A stretch of 64,000 nucleotides of DNA from Altererythrobacter sp. (GTDB lineage Bacteria > Pseudomonadota > Alphaproteobacteria > Sphingomonadales > Sphingomonadaceae). Positions 50,531 to 59,537 of this stretch are shown here, in pieces. Positions within the stretch are counted from its first letter, which is position 1. The number at the start of each line of letters is the position of its first letter. The position numbers and the translations under genes are program-made. Under the pieces are notes generated by a model that saw only the letters and a program-made list of their open reading frames with translations, searched no databases and was not told the DNA's origin. The stretch spans positions 1 to 64,000 of the forward strand of contig JALRKY010000080.1 in assembly GCA_023260985.1 (NCBI GenBank), given 5' to 3'.

Positions 50531-50925
50531 GCCTACGCGCACCCCTCGAGGAGGCCGAACTTGCGCTGGCCAAGCTCGGCAGTGAAAGCATCGAGCGACA
50601 TATCTTCCTTTGCGCGATGAGCGAGAAGCAGAAATGCTGTTCGCGCGAAGAGGGCGAGGCGGCCTGGAAATACCTCAAGCGGCGCCTCAACGAGCTCAAG
50701 CTGGCTGGGCCCAAGCGTATCAGTCCAGACGGGAGGCCCTGCGGCGGCGTACAGCGCACCAGGGCCGACTGCCTGCAGGTCTGCGCGGCAGGACCGATCG
50801 CTGTCGTGTGGCCCGATCGTGTCTGGTACCACTCGGCGCGCGAGGATGTGCTGGAGCTGATCATCCAGCAGCATCTGATTGGCGGCGAACCGGTCGAGGA
50901 ATTCCGCCTGCGAAGCGCGCGTTAG
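50527..50925 (+). CDS. (2Fe-2S) ferredoxin-like domain protein
   Basis: HIFLCAMSEKQKCCSREEGEAAWKYLKRRLNE...RADCLQVCAAGPIAVVWPDRVWY. Confidence 0.85.
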   Translation: MSLRAPLEEAELALAKLGSESIERHIFLCAMSEKQKCCSREEGEAAWKYLKRRLNELKLAGPKRISPDGRPCGGVQRTRADCLQVCAAGPIAVVWPDRVWYHSAREDVLELIIQQHLIGGEPVEEFRLRSAR

Positions 50926-50935
50926 GCGCGACCGT

Positions 50936-51250
50936 TCAATCTTCGTCGGGTTGCGGCAGATTGTTGTCGACCGAGGCATCGTGCCCGGTGCCATTCGACA
51001 GGAACACGAGGCCCATCAAGGCACTGGTGAGCAGCATGGTAACGCCGAGCCCCAATGCCACGGCAATGTAGAAATGCACCGAGATCGCGCCGTTCGATTT
51101 GTAGAGCAGCGCCAGTGCGATGAGCACGACTCCCACCGTCGCAAGGAACATGAAGCGCATGATCCGGCGATAACGCGCCCAGGCGAAAGCGGCCTTTTCG
51201 GGATCGTCGAGGGGGGATTTGCCAACCATGCCCGCCACATGGCCTCTCAT
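50936..51250 (-). CDS. small membrane protein
   Basis: MRGHVAGMVGKSPLDDPEKAAFAWARYRRIMRFMFLATVGVVLIALALLY; two TM segments. Confidence 0.65.
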   Translation of the reverse strand: MRGHVAGMVGKSPLDDPEKAAFAWARYRRIMRFMFLATVGVVLIALALLYKSNGAISVHFYIAVALGLGVTMLLTSALMGLVFLSNGTGHDASVDNNLPQPDED

Positions 51251-51345
51251 GTCGTTCGATGCAACGTCGCATTTCGGACTGCATGATTCGCCTTTTGCGC
51301 ACAAAAATGTCATTCTTCGCAAGGGAATCGAAGAGGAGACATGCA

Positions 51346-51777
51346 ATGAGCATCGCGCTGATCACTCAGGATCGCAGCGCCGCGAACGTCATTTCCTGCG
51401 ATGCGTCGACACCCATGCGCGAAGCGGTGAAGCTGCTGGCGGAGAAACGCATAGGCGCACTTCCGGTCTTGCGGGGTGGCTCAGTGGTCGGGATCTTCTC
51501 CGAGCGCGATGTGATCTACCGGTTGGCGCAGGAAGGCGAGATCTGCCTCGACCGCCCACTTGCCGAAGTGATGACGGCCCCCCCAATTACCGTCGATACG
51601 AGCACGCTGGTCGACGATGCGCTGGCACTTATGACGCGGCGACGGATCCGCCACCTGCCGGTGATCGAAGGCGGCGCGATGGTGGCCTTCATCTCAATCG
51701 GCGATCTGGTGAAGCACCGCATTGACCAGGTCGAGCACGAGGCTGAGGCGATGCGGATCTATATCCAGACCGCTTGA
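51346..51777 (+). CDS. CBS domain-containing protein
   Basis: Two CBS motifs: GALPVLRGGSVVGIFSERDVI and RHLPVIEGGAMVAFISIGDLVK. Confidence 0.93.
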   Translation: MSIALITQDRSAANVISCDASTPMREAVKLLAEKRIGALPVLRGGSVVGIFSERDVIYRLAQEGEICLDRPLAEVMTAPPITVDTSTLVDDALALMTRRRIRHLPVIEGGAMVAFISIGDLVKHRIDQVEHEAEAMRIYIQTA

Positions 51778-51810
51778 TGATTTCCCCTGCGGTTCCTACA
51801 TCCGGCCGCA

Positions 51811-52140
51811 ATGGCTGACGCACTCACCCTTTCGCCCGCTGCCGCCAAGCGAGTGGCGTTGATCGCCGAGAAACAGGCGAAGCCTGCTATTCTGCGTCTG
51901 GCGGTGGAAGGCGGCGGCTGCTCGGGCTTCCAGTACAAGTTCGACCTGGCCGATGCGCCAGAGGCCGACGACATGGTGAGCGAGACCGATGGCGTCCGGC
52001 TGGTGGTCGACGCCATAAGCCTGGATCTCGTCGCGGGCAGCGTGGTCGATTTCGTCGAATCGCTGGGCGGTGCGGCCTTTCGCGTCGAGAACCCGCAAGC
52101 CGCTGCTGGTTGCGGCTGCGGATCAAGCTTCGGGATTTGA
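51811..52140 (+). CDS. HesB/IscA family iron-sulfur insertion protein (ErpA-like)
   Basis: LRLAVEGGGCSGFQYKFDL...NPQAAAGCGCGSSF. Confidence 0.93.
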   Translation: MADALTLSPAAAKRVALIAEKQAKPAILRLAVEGGGCSGFQYKFDLADAPEADDMVSETDGVRLVVDAISLDLVAGSVVDFVESLGGAAFRVENPQAAAGCGCGSSFGI

Positions 52141-52177
52141 ATTAGACCCGAGGACGATGTTCGGGCACTAAGCCCTC

Positions 52178-52975
52178 ATGAAAATTGCCACATTCAACAT
52201 CAACGGTATCAAGGCTCGCCTGCCGCGCCTGAAGGAATGGCTCGTCGAAACGCGCCCCACGGTCGCCTGCCTGCAAGAGATCAAGAGCATGGACGAGAAC
52301 TTCCCGGGCCATGAGTTCGAGGAGATCGGCTACCGCGCCCTCTGGCACGGACAGAAGTCCTTCAACGGCGTCGCCATACTGGTTGATGCGGAAGCCGGGA
52401 TCGAAGGCCCCATCGAAGTGCAGCGCGGGCTGGGCATCCCAGGCCCCGACGATTCGGGTCAGGAACAGGCGCGATATCTCGAAGCCGATGTCGGCGGCTT
52501 ACGCATTGTGTGCATCTACCTGCCCAATGGCAATCCGCAGCCGGGCCCGAAATTCGACTACAAGCTGGTATGGATGCAGCATTTGCGCGCCCGCATGGCG
52601 CAGATCTTGGCCGAGGAGGTTCCCGCCGCTGTACTGGGCGATTTCAACGTGATCCCGGAGGACAATGACGTGTGGTCGGTGAAATCCGTGGCCGACGATG
52701 CGCTGATGCAGCCCCAATCGCGCGCGGCCTACTCGCGCTTGCTGGGAGATGGCTGGACCGACGCGGTGCGCACGCACAATCCGCGCGGCGACGTGTGGAC
52801 CTATTGGGACTACCAGGCGGGCGCCTGGAAACGCGACCACGGCTTCCGCATCGACCACATATTGCTTAGCCCCGAGCTGGCCGACCGGCTCGAAGCGGTT
52901 GGTGTCGATCGCGCACATCGCGGGCGCGAAAAAGCGAGCGACCATGCGCCGGTATGGGCCGTTCTGCGAGGCTGA
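52178..52975 (+). CDS. xth: exodeoxyribonuclease III
   Basis: MKIATFNINGIKARLPRLKEWL, CLQEIKSMDENFP, GFRIDHILLSPELADR. Confidence 0.96.
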   Translation: MKIATFNINGIKARLPRLKEWLVETRPTVACLQEIKSMDENFPGHEFEEIGYRALWHGQKSFNGVAILVDAEAGIEGPIEVQRGLGIPGPDDSGQEQARYLEADVGGLRIVCIYLPNGNPQPGPKFDYKLVWMQHLRARMAQILAEEVPAAVLGDFNVIPEDNDVWSVKSVADDALMQPQSRAAYSRLLGDGWTDAVRTHNPRGDVWTYWDYQAGAWKRDHGFRIDHILLSPELADRLEAVGVDRAHRGREKASDHAPVWAVLRG

Positions 52976-52985
52976 TCCAATGCAA

Positions 52986-53020
52986 AGGGCCCCAACCTTA
53001 CGGCGGGGCCCTCCTGTATT
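52986..53020. terminator. Rho-independent terminator between convergent genes
   Basis: AGGGCCCC...GGGGCCCT stem followed by CCTGTATTT. Confidence 0.65.
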
Positions 53021-53038
53021 TCATCCATTCGCTCCTAT

Positions 53039-53701
53039 TCAGCGATAGAAGATGTGCCGGCTGATAACGGCGCGCACCACTTTCTTGTTGCTCCAACTCG
53101 GGCGCACATATTTCGCGTGGAAATAGAGCGAATCGCCCGCTTCCGATTCCCACAAACCTTCATGCGCGATGCGGGCGATTGCCTTGGCGCGCTGCCAGGC
53201 TTCCGTACCGGTCTTGATGCGCGGCATTTCACCGTCGCTCACGAAGGAAAACTGCGCGCGCTGGTAAACCACGCCGCAATAGCTTGGCGGGAAGCGCGGG
53301 TTGTCAGCGCGGTTGATCACCACTTGCGCCACAGCCAGCTGGCCGGCGAGCGGTTCGCCGCGCGCTTCGAAATAGACCGCGCCGGCAAGGCACTGCATCT
53401 GTTCGGAAAGCGCAAGTTCGGTATCGGTGGCGGCAACGAGCTGGCGCAGCGAGCCTGTCTTGGACGGCTGCGCATCGCCAGCGTCGGCAGCTTCATCGGT
53501 GACGACGGTCGGTTGTACCACTTCCTGAGAGATGAACACGGGGGTGGATGCACTATTCGATCCACCGGCGGTGTTCCCCGCCTCGATCTGCCCGGGATCA
53601 GTCTCCTGGGCAAAAGCGCCGGATGTGTCGGCGCTGGCAAATGTAAGGCCAAACAAAACCGCACCAGCGGCAAGCCCGAGCCTGTGGCTCCTGCGAATCA
53701 T
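53039..53701 (-). CDS. cell wall hydrolase (SleB-like)
   Basis: CLAGAVYFEARGEPLAGQLAVAQVVINRADNPRFPPSYCGVVYQRAQFSFV. Confidence 0.92.
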   Translation of the reverse strand: MIRRSHRLGLAAGAVLFGLTFASADTSGAFAQETDPGQIEAGNTAGGSNSASTPVFISQEVVQPTVVTDEAADAGDAQPSKTGSLRQLVAATDTELALSEQMQCLAGAVYFEARGEPLAGQLAVAQVVINRADNPRFPPSYCGVVYQRAQFSFVSDGEMPRIKTGTEAWQRAKAIARIAHEGLWESEAGDSLYFHAKYVRPSWSNKKVVRAVISRHIFYR

Positions 53702-53902
53702 ATATCCATATTTTTAGGCGGTGGACGCGCACAGACGCAGGCTTGGACCGATCGCGCTTTTGCGCGTTTGTTACGGTCCGATTTATCGGCCTGCCGGCCG
53801 CCCCCCGTCTGCGTGCTTGCACCCCAGCCTTATTGCCGAAGGGCGCCGCCTGCGCACCTGGAAGTTAGCGGGCCACGTAGAGTCGAGCGGCGAACAGTCA
53901 AG

Positions 53903-54238
53903 TCAACGCGGCAAGGATGCGACGAACCGTTCTCCATCAGCGATATCTGCCTCCAAAATCCAGGTGTCGGGGTCCTGTCGCTTGCGTTTCTCGAGGTATT
54001 CGAAAATTTCCTGCAGATTTTCAGGATTTTGCCTCCTTGCAGCAATATAAGGCCGTGAGCCGTCCAGCTGCGGCAATCTTTCGAAAAGTACTGCTTGGCC
54101 GCCACGATAGATAGTTAAGATGAGGATGGTTCCGGCATCCTTTTCGCCCTTGGCGATAACGCTTGCGAAACCACCTTGCGATTCGATTGCACGGATCAGA
54201 CCGGCCACTTCGAGATGTGCTGGAAGCCGCGCATCCAT
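53903..54238 (-). CDS. DUF1491 family protein
   Basis: MDARLPAHLEVAGLIRAIESQGGFASVIAKGEKDAGTILILT. Confidence 0.8.
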   Translation of the reverse strand: MDARLPAHLEVAGLIRAIESQGGFASVIAKGEKDAGTILILTIYRGGQAVLFERLPQLDGSRPYIAARRQNPENLQEIFEYLEKRKRQDPDTWILEADIADGERFVASLPR

Positions 54239-54346
54239 CTGCGCTAGCTATCCTTGCCTGGGCACACCGACATAAGGGGCCGCGTTCTCACTCGGCAATC
54301 CGGCACGTCTCCGGTCACGGGAGCCGCAACCGCTCCGTGCAATCCA

Positions 54347-54808
54347 TCATGCAGCATCGCGGTCGAGATGGTTGCTCAGCAGCGCAAACATCGCTTCGGC
54401 ATCCGGCGCTTCGAGCAACGCTTCGCGCTTGGCGTCGTCCCGCACCAGTCGCGAAATCGCCGCCAGCGCATGCAAATGCGCCGCACCCGCGTTCTCGGGA
54501 GAAAGCAGGCCAAACACCAGATCGACCGCCATACCGTCGGCCGCATCGAAATCGACGGGCGATTCGAGCCGCAACAGCACCGTAACCGGGCGATTCACTT
54601 CAGAAGACCGGGTGTGCGGTATCGCGACGCCATTGCCGAATCCGGTCGAGCCGAGCTTTTCGCGCACCTCGATCCCATCAAGCGTTTGCACAGGATCGAC
54701 CGCATAGGCGCGCCCAAACAGCGCAGCGACCCGTTCCAGAACATCCTGCTTCGATTCAAGCCGAACGGTTGCGACCGCGTCGGGAAGCAATTGAAAATTC
54801 GCGTTCAT
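54347..54808 (-). CDS. ptsN: PTS IIA-like nitrogen regulatory protein PtsN
   Basis: GNGVAIPHTRSSEV active-site His; VDFDAADGMAVDLVFGLLSPE. Confidence 0.88.
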   Translation of the reverse strand: MNANFQLLPDAVATVRLESKQDVLERVAALFGRAYAVDPVQTLDGIEVREKLGSTGFGNGVAIPHTRSSEVNRPVTVLLRLESPVDFDAADGMAVDLVFGLLSPENAGAAHLHALAAISRLVRDDAKREALLEAPDAEAMFALLSNHLDRDAA

Positions 54809-54941
54809 GTCAGCTTGCAATACATCCAATGACAATACCGGCAACTGTTGGCGATATGGCCGCCGCCCTTTGTAAGCGCCATGCCTTCAGCAACATTAAA
54901 GAGCCGTCGAGCTTGCCGCATTCTATCCTGCGGCACTTGAT

Positions 54942-55526
54942 TTAGCGAGGCTCAACCCAGCCGATCGACCCATCGGAGCGGCGATAGACCATATTATTCC
55001 TGCCGGTGCCAGCATTTTTGAAAAACAGCGCATTCGTATTGCGCAGATCGAGCATCATCACAGCGTCGGCCACGCTGGCTTCGGGGATATCTACGCTGGT
55101 TTCAGCGATGATCGGCGGTGCATCGCTGGTGACTTCATCTTCCGCCTCATCGCTTGCAAAGATGGTGTAAGCCGCTTCTTCGAATGCGTAGGCGGCTTCC
55201 TCTTGGCGCTGGGCGTGCGCAGCCTGCTCGTGCCTGTCGGTCAGGCGCCGTTTGTAGCGGCGCAGCTGCTTGTCGATCTTTTCCGCGGCTCCATCGAGCG
55301 CCAAATGGGCATCTTGCGCTTCGGCATGTGCCTTGAGGATCAATCCCTGCATGACATGCGTCACTATGTCGCATTTGAACATGCCTGCCGGCGCCTTGCC
55401 GAAAGTGACATGCGAGGACAGCGCACGATCGAAATATTTGTCGACCATCCCGCCAAGGCGTTCCGCCACATGGTCCTGAAGGGCGGCGCCCGTTTCGATC
55501 TGATGACCCGAAACCCGAATATCCAT
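54942..55526 (-). CDS. hpf: long-form ribosome hibernation promoting factor
   Basis: MDIRVSGHQIETGAALQDHVAERLGGMVDKYFDRALSSHVTF; C-terminal MMLDLRNTNALFFKNAGTGRNNMVYRRSDGSIGWVEP. Confidence 0.92.
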   Translation of the reverse strand: MDIRVSGHQIETGAALQDHVAERLGGMVDKYFDRALSSHVTFGKAPAGMFKCDIVTHVMQGLILKAHAEAQDAHLALDGAAEKIDKQLRRYKRRLTDRHEQAAHAQRQEEAAYAFEEAAYTIFASDEAEDEVTSDAPPIIAETSVDIPEASVADAVMMLDLRNTNALFFKNAGTGRNNMVYRRSDGSIGWVEPR

Positions 55527-55578
55527 GATGGCCCAATCTCCTTTCTGTTCTTTCGAGGCCGCACCGGCCCCGAAAATT

Positions 55579-56268
55579 TCAGTTCGACCAGAGTGGGGAG
55601 TCGATCTGGTCGACAAATGCCTTGTGCCGCGCCAGTTCCTCATCGGTCGGCGCATGTGGCCGTGGTTCACGGAGGGGTCGCATTGCAGCGGTAGCTGCAA
55701 CGGAGTGAGAAATTTCAACCTCGACCAGAGCGGTTTCCGCCGCGAGCTCGAGCCCGATCTGGCGACCACCAGTGAGTTCGACATAGACCTGCGCCAACAG
55801 CTCTGCGTCGAGGAGCGCGCCATGCTTAACGCGGTGGCTGCGATCGATCCCGTAACGGGTGCACAGTGCATCGAGCGAAACCTTCGCGCCGGGATGACGT
55901 TTGCGCGCGATCGCAACGGTGTCGATCATCCGGTCGTTGTTGACCCGAGCCATGCCGATCCGCTCAAGCTCGGAATTGAGGAAGCCGAAGTCGAACCCGG
56001 CGTTGTGCGCCACCAGCGGCGCATCGCCGAGGAACTCCATCAGTTCTTCGGCGCGCTCGGCAAAGCGGAGCTTATCCGAAAGGAACGAGATTGACAGGCC
56101 GTGGACGGCTTCTGCCGCAGCGGGCATGTCTCGTTCCGGGTTGAAATAGGCATGGAAGCTGGCGCCGCTTGGCACCCGGTTGATCATTTCGATGCATCCG
56201 ATTTCTACCATCCGGTCGCCCGAAGCTGGGTCGAGGCCGGTGGTTTCGGTGTCGAAAACGATTTCCCG
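55579..56268 (-). CDS. dnaQ: DNA polymerase III epsilon subunit
   Basis: MREIVFDTETTGLDPASGDRMVEIGCIEM, LVAHNAGFDFGFLN, HGALLDAELLAQVYVEL. Confidence 0.96.
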   Translation of the reverse strand, partial: REIVFDTETTGLDPASGDRMVEIGCIEMINRVPSGASFHAYFNPERDMPAAAEAVHGLSISFLSDKLRFAERAEELMEFLGDAPLVAHNAGFDFGFLNSELERIGMARVNNDRMIDTVAIARKRHPGAKVSLDALCTRYGIDRSHRVKHGALLDAELLAQVYVELTGGRQIGLELAAETALVEVEISHSVAATAAMRPLREPRPHAPTDEELARHKAFVDQIDSPLWSN

Positions 56269-56332
56269 CATCGATTTCAATATCGGACTCGGTTTGGCAT
56301 TTGGCAAGCAATTCTGCGCGGCAAAATGCCGT

Positions 56333-56929
56333 CTATTCTCCGGCCGAAAGTCGCTCGATCAATGCGACCACTTCGGCTTCGGTTTCCGCATGCGACACGT
56401 CGGTGTTGATCACATGGTCTGCCTTCGCGCGCTTTTCCGCATCGGGCACCTGGAGATCGAGCATGTGGGCGAATTTCTCGGGCGTCATACCGGGCCGAGC
56501 GAGCACTCGCTGGCGCTGGGCATCGGTCGGGGCCGAGACGACGACCACCGTATCGACCTGTTTTTCTCCGCCCTTCTCGAACAACAACGGGATATCGAAC
56601 ACCACGATCGGCGCGCCACCATGTTCGATCATGAAATCGGCGCGACGCGCCGCAACTGCGGGATGGACGATTGATTCGAGCCGGGCGAGAGCTTGCTTGT
56701 CGCCAAACACCTGCGCGCCAAGCGCCTCGCGCTTGACCCCTTCAGGCCCGGTCGAGCCAGGGAAGGCCGCTTCTATCGCAGGAAGCAACTCAGCACCGGG
56801 GCGTTGCATCCGGCGCACTTCGGCATCGGCGTCGAACACGGGAACGCCGTGGCGGATGAACATTTCCGCGACGGTCGACTTGCCCATGCCGATCGATCCG
56901 GTGAGGCCAACAATGAGCGGTCGGGTCAT
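56333..56929 (-). CDS. coaE: dephospho-CoA kinase
   Basis: GLTGSIGMGKSTVAEMF, FDIPLLFEKGGE. Confidence 0.95.
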   Translation of the reverse strand: MTRPLIVGLTGSIGMGKSTVAEMFIRHGVPVFDADAEVRRMQRPGAELLPAIEAAFPGSTGPEGVKREALGAQVFGDKQALARLESIVHPAVAARRADFMIEHGGAPIVVFDIPLLFEKGGEKQVDTVVVVSAPTDAQRQRVLARPGMTPEKFAHMLDLQVPDAEKRAKADHVINTDVSHAETEAEVVALIERLSAGE

Positions 56930-57780
56930 CAGGTGAGCATCTCCCTCAGTTCGTCATCGTGCCGGCGCGGCGGCGCTTCCCCGAAGAAGCGCTCGAACGC
57001 GAGCGCCGCCTGCCCGATAAGCATATTAAGCCCATCGAGTGTGCGGTGCCTGGCGGTGCAAGCCACCTTGAGGAAGACAGTATCAACCGGATCAGTCACG
57101 ATGTCATAGGCGATCGCGCCCGGAGGCGCGTGGCTCCAGTCGAAGGCAAGTGGTGGCTGGCCGCGCATGCCCAGCGGCAAGGCATTGACCACCAGGTCGA
57201 GGCAGCCCTCACGGTCATCAAAGGGAAAATCGGTTGGATCAGCAAAGTGCGCGAGCTCGATTGCATGGTGCTCGCCTTTGGGGGTAAGTTCATCGAGCAT
57301 GGCGCGCGCCTTGGCTGGATCGCGCGCGGCGAGCACCAATGTGAAACCCTCGTCAGCAAGCGCCGCAACAATCGCGCGCGCTGCGCCGCCTGTACCGAGC
57401 ACCCGCGCCATACGAAACAGGTGCCGCTGGCTCAGCTCGTAGTGCAGCGGCTCGAGGAAACCACCCGCGTCGGTATTATAGCCGACCAGCTGCTCACCCT
57501 CGCGAACGATCGTGTTGACCGCGCCGATACGCGCCGCCAGCGGATCGAGCCGGTCGAGCAGCGTGATCACCGCCTGCTTGTGTGGCATGGTGACATTGCA
57601 ACCGCGCCAGTCGGGATCCGCGCGACGGTTATCAAGGTAATCTGCCAGTTGCCCCATAGTGACATGCACGGCCCGGTAAGCGGCATTGAGGCCCAAATGA
57701 GCAATCCAGAAACCATGGATCGCGGGGCTTTTTGATTGGGTGATAGGATCGCCTATAACTTCGGCGTAGGGAAGGCTCAC
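56929..57780 (-). CDS. aroE: shikimate dehydrogenase
   Basis: GDPITQSKSPAIHGFW, GCNVTMPHKQA, GYNTDAGGF, GTGGAARAIV. Confidence 0.96.
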   Translation of the reverse strand: MSLPYAEVIGDPITQSKSPAIHGFWIAHLGLNAAYRAVHVTMGQLADYLDNRRADPDWRGCNVTMPHKQAVITLLDRLDPLAARIGAVNTIVREGEQLVGYNTDAGGFLEPLHYELSQRHLFRMARVLGTGGAARAIVAALADEGFTLVLAARDPAKARAMLDELTPKGEHHAIELAHFADPTDFPFDDREGCLDLVVNALPLGMRGQPPLAFDWSHAPPGAIAYDIVTDPVDTVFLKVACTARHRTLDGLNMLIGQAALAFERFFGEAPPRRHDDELREMLT

Positions 57781-58361
57781 GATTCCAACTCCCCTAGCTC
57801 GCGCAGAGCTGTGAGCACGCCGAGCAGCGGCATGCCGAGCACGGTGAAGTGGTCACCTTCGATCGCGTCGAACAATTGCACACCCAGCCCTTCGATACGG
57901 AACACGCCAACGCAGTGGCTGACTTTGGGCCATTCGGCGTCGAGATATCGCTCGATGAATCCGTCGCTCAGTTCGCGCACATGCAGCCGTGCAAGCGAAG
58001 CCTCGCTCCATTCGCAAGTATCGTCGCGCACCAATGCCGCGGCGCTATGCAGTTCCATCACCTTGCCCGAAAAGAAATGCAGGTGCTCTGCCGCCCGCGC
58101 GCGGCTTTCAGGCTTGTCGAAACGCCGCCCGCCACACATCACCAGGCTGTCGCTGCCGATTACCAACCGCCCAGGATGCGTGCTTGCCACTGCTTGTGCC
58201 TTTGCGACACTCAACGCTTCGGCGATCTCGCCTGGAGCGCACTCCACCAACCCAGCTTCCAACACTCGCTCATCGAGTGATGCAGGGATCGCTTCATGTG
58301 CAATACCTGCTACATCGAGCATGGCGCGACGCGACGCGCTCTTCGAAGCGAGCAAGATCAT
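57777..58361 (-). CDS. Maf family nucleotide pyrophosphatase
   Basis: ILLASKSASRRAMLDVAGI...LVIGSDSLV. Confidence 0.94.
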   Translation of the reverse strand: MILLASKSASRRAMLDVAGIAHEAIPASLDERVLEAGLVECAPGEIAEALSVAKAQAVASTHPGRLVIGSDSLVMCGGRRFDKPESRARAAEHLHFFSGKVMELHSAAALVRDDTCEWSEASLARLHVRELSDGFIERYLDAEWPKVSHCVGVFRIEGLGVQLFDAIEGDHFTVLGMPLLGVLTALRELGELES

Positions 58362-59206
58362 ATTGCGCCTTCACCCTCTTTGTCGCCAGGTCTCGGCCTA
58401 TCGGTGCGCTCCTGCATGAAGCGGATCACTGCGGCAGCGGTTTCCTCGATCGATCGGCGCGTTACGTCGATCACTGGCCAACCATTATCGGCAAACATGC
58501 GGCGCGCAAACTGCACTTCCTCGCGCACTTTTTCGCCATCGACATAGGAAGTCTCGGTGCCTTCATTGAGCGACAACAGCCGGTTGCGCCGCACCTGCAC
58601 CAGCCGTTCGGGGGCGGTGGTAAGCCCCACCACGAGTGGGCGACGGAGCCCGAACAGCGTTGGTGGTGGTGGAGATTCCATTACCAACGGGATATTCGCA
58701 ACCTTGTATCCGCGATTGGCGAGATAGATGCTGGTCGGCGTCTTCGAACTGCGCGATACGCCAGCGAGTACGATATCCGCCTCTTCCCAATCTTCCCATC
58801 CTACGCCGTCATCATGCGCGATAGTATAATGAATTGCTTCGACTCTGCGGAAATAGGCCTCGTCCATCAGGTGCTGGCGGCCGGGCCTACCATGCGCTTC
58901 CTCGCCGAGCTGGACTTCGAGCGCCGCCGTGACCGCATCGAGCACCGGTACAGCGGGTAGGCCAAGCTGGCGGCAATGCTCCTCCAGCCTTGCGCGGGTT
59001 TCCGGATTCACGAGCGTGAACAGAACTAGGCCAGGGCTGTTTGTGAGTGACGGCACGATCCGGTCGAGATGTTGGCGTGAACGCACCATCGGCCAGAAAT
59101 GGCGCACGACGTCTGGATTGTCGAATTGCGCGAGCGCCGCCTTGGCGATCATCTCGAGCGTTTCTCCGGTCGAGTCCGAAACGAGGTGGAGGTGCATGCG
59201 TTGCAT
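58358..59206 (-). CDS. ppsR: pyruvate, water dikinase regulatory protein (kinase/pyrophosphorylase)
   Basis: LHLVSDSTGETLEMIAKAALAQF, DIVLAGVSRSSKTPTSIYLANRGYKVANIPLV. Confidence 0.94.
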   Translation of the reverse strand: MQRMHLHLVSDSTGETLEMIAKAALAQFDNPDVVRHFWPMVRSRQHLDRIVPSLTNSPGLVLFTLVNPETRARLEEHCRQLGLPAVPVLDAVTAALEVQLGEEAHGRPGRQHLMDEAYFRRVEAIHYTIAHDDGVGWEDWEEADIVLAGVSRSSKTPTSIYLANRGYKVANIPLVMESPPPPTLFGLRRPLVVGLTTAPERLVQVRRNRLLSLNEGTETSYVDGEKVREEVQFARRMFADNGWPVIDVTRRSIEETAAAVIRFMQERTDRPRPGDKEGEGAI

Positions 59207-59238
59207 TGCGTGGTAGTTGCATCCTTGCTGGGAATGCC

Positions 59239-59531
59239 TGTGGAGAATGCAAGGCATAAACCACGGGAGAGGCCTGCCGACAAGTTTGGGGAGAGATTCC
59301 ATGCCCGCTATCAGCTTTATCGCCAGTGAGTTTGTAGACATCGAGCGTCGCTATCAACAGGCTGGGGATAGCGCGAATAAGTTTGACTCGACCTAGGTAA
59401 TCCCACGATTCGCAAGCCGGACGGTACTTTGCTCCGCGGGAAAAATCGGGCAGGAGCCACTTGTCCCCGAAATCCACAAGGCCAACAGACTCCTAAATCC
59501 TTTTATAAATATAATTATATTGATTGGATAA
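59239..59531. other. candidate chromosomal replication origin (oriC)
   Basis: ppsR-hemE gap with DnaA-box-like motifs (TGTGGAGAA 59239, TGGGGATAG 59363, AAATCCACA 59470, ATTGGATAA 59523) and AT-rich tract TTTTATAAATATAATTATATTGATT 59501-59525. Confidence 0.6.
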
Positions 59532-59537
59532 GACATC

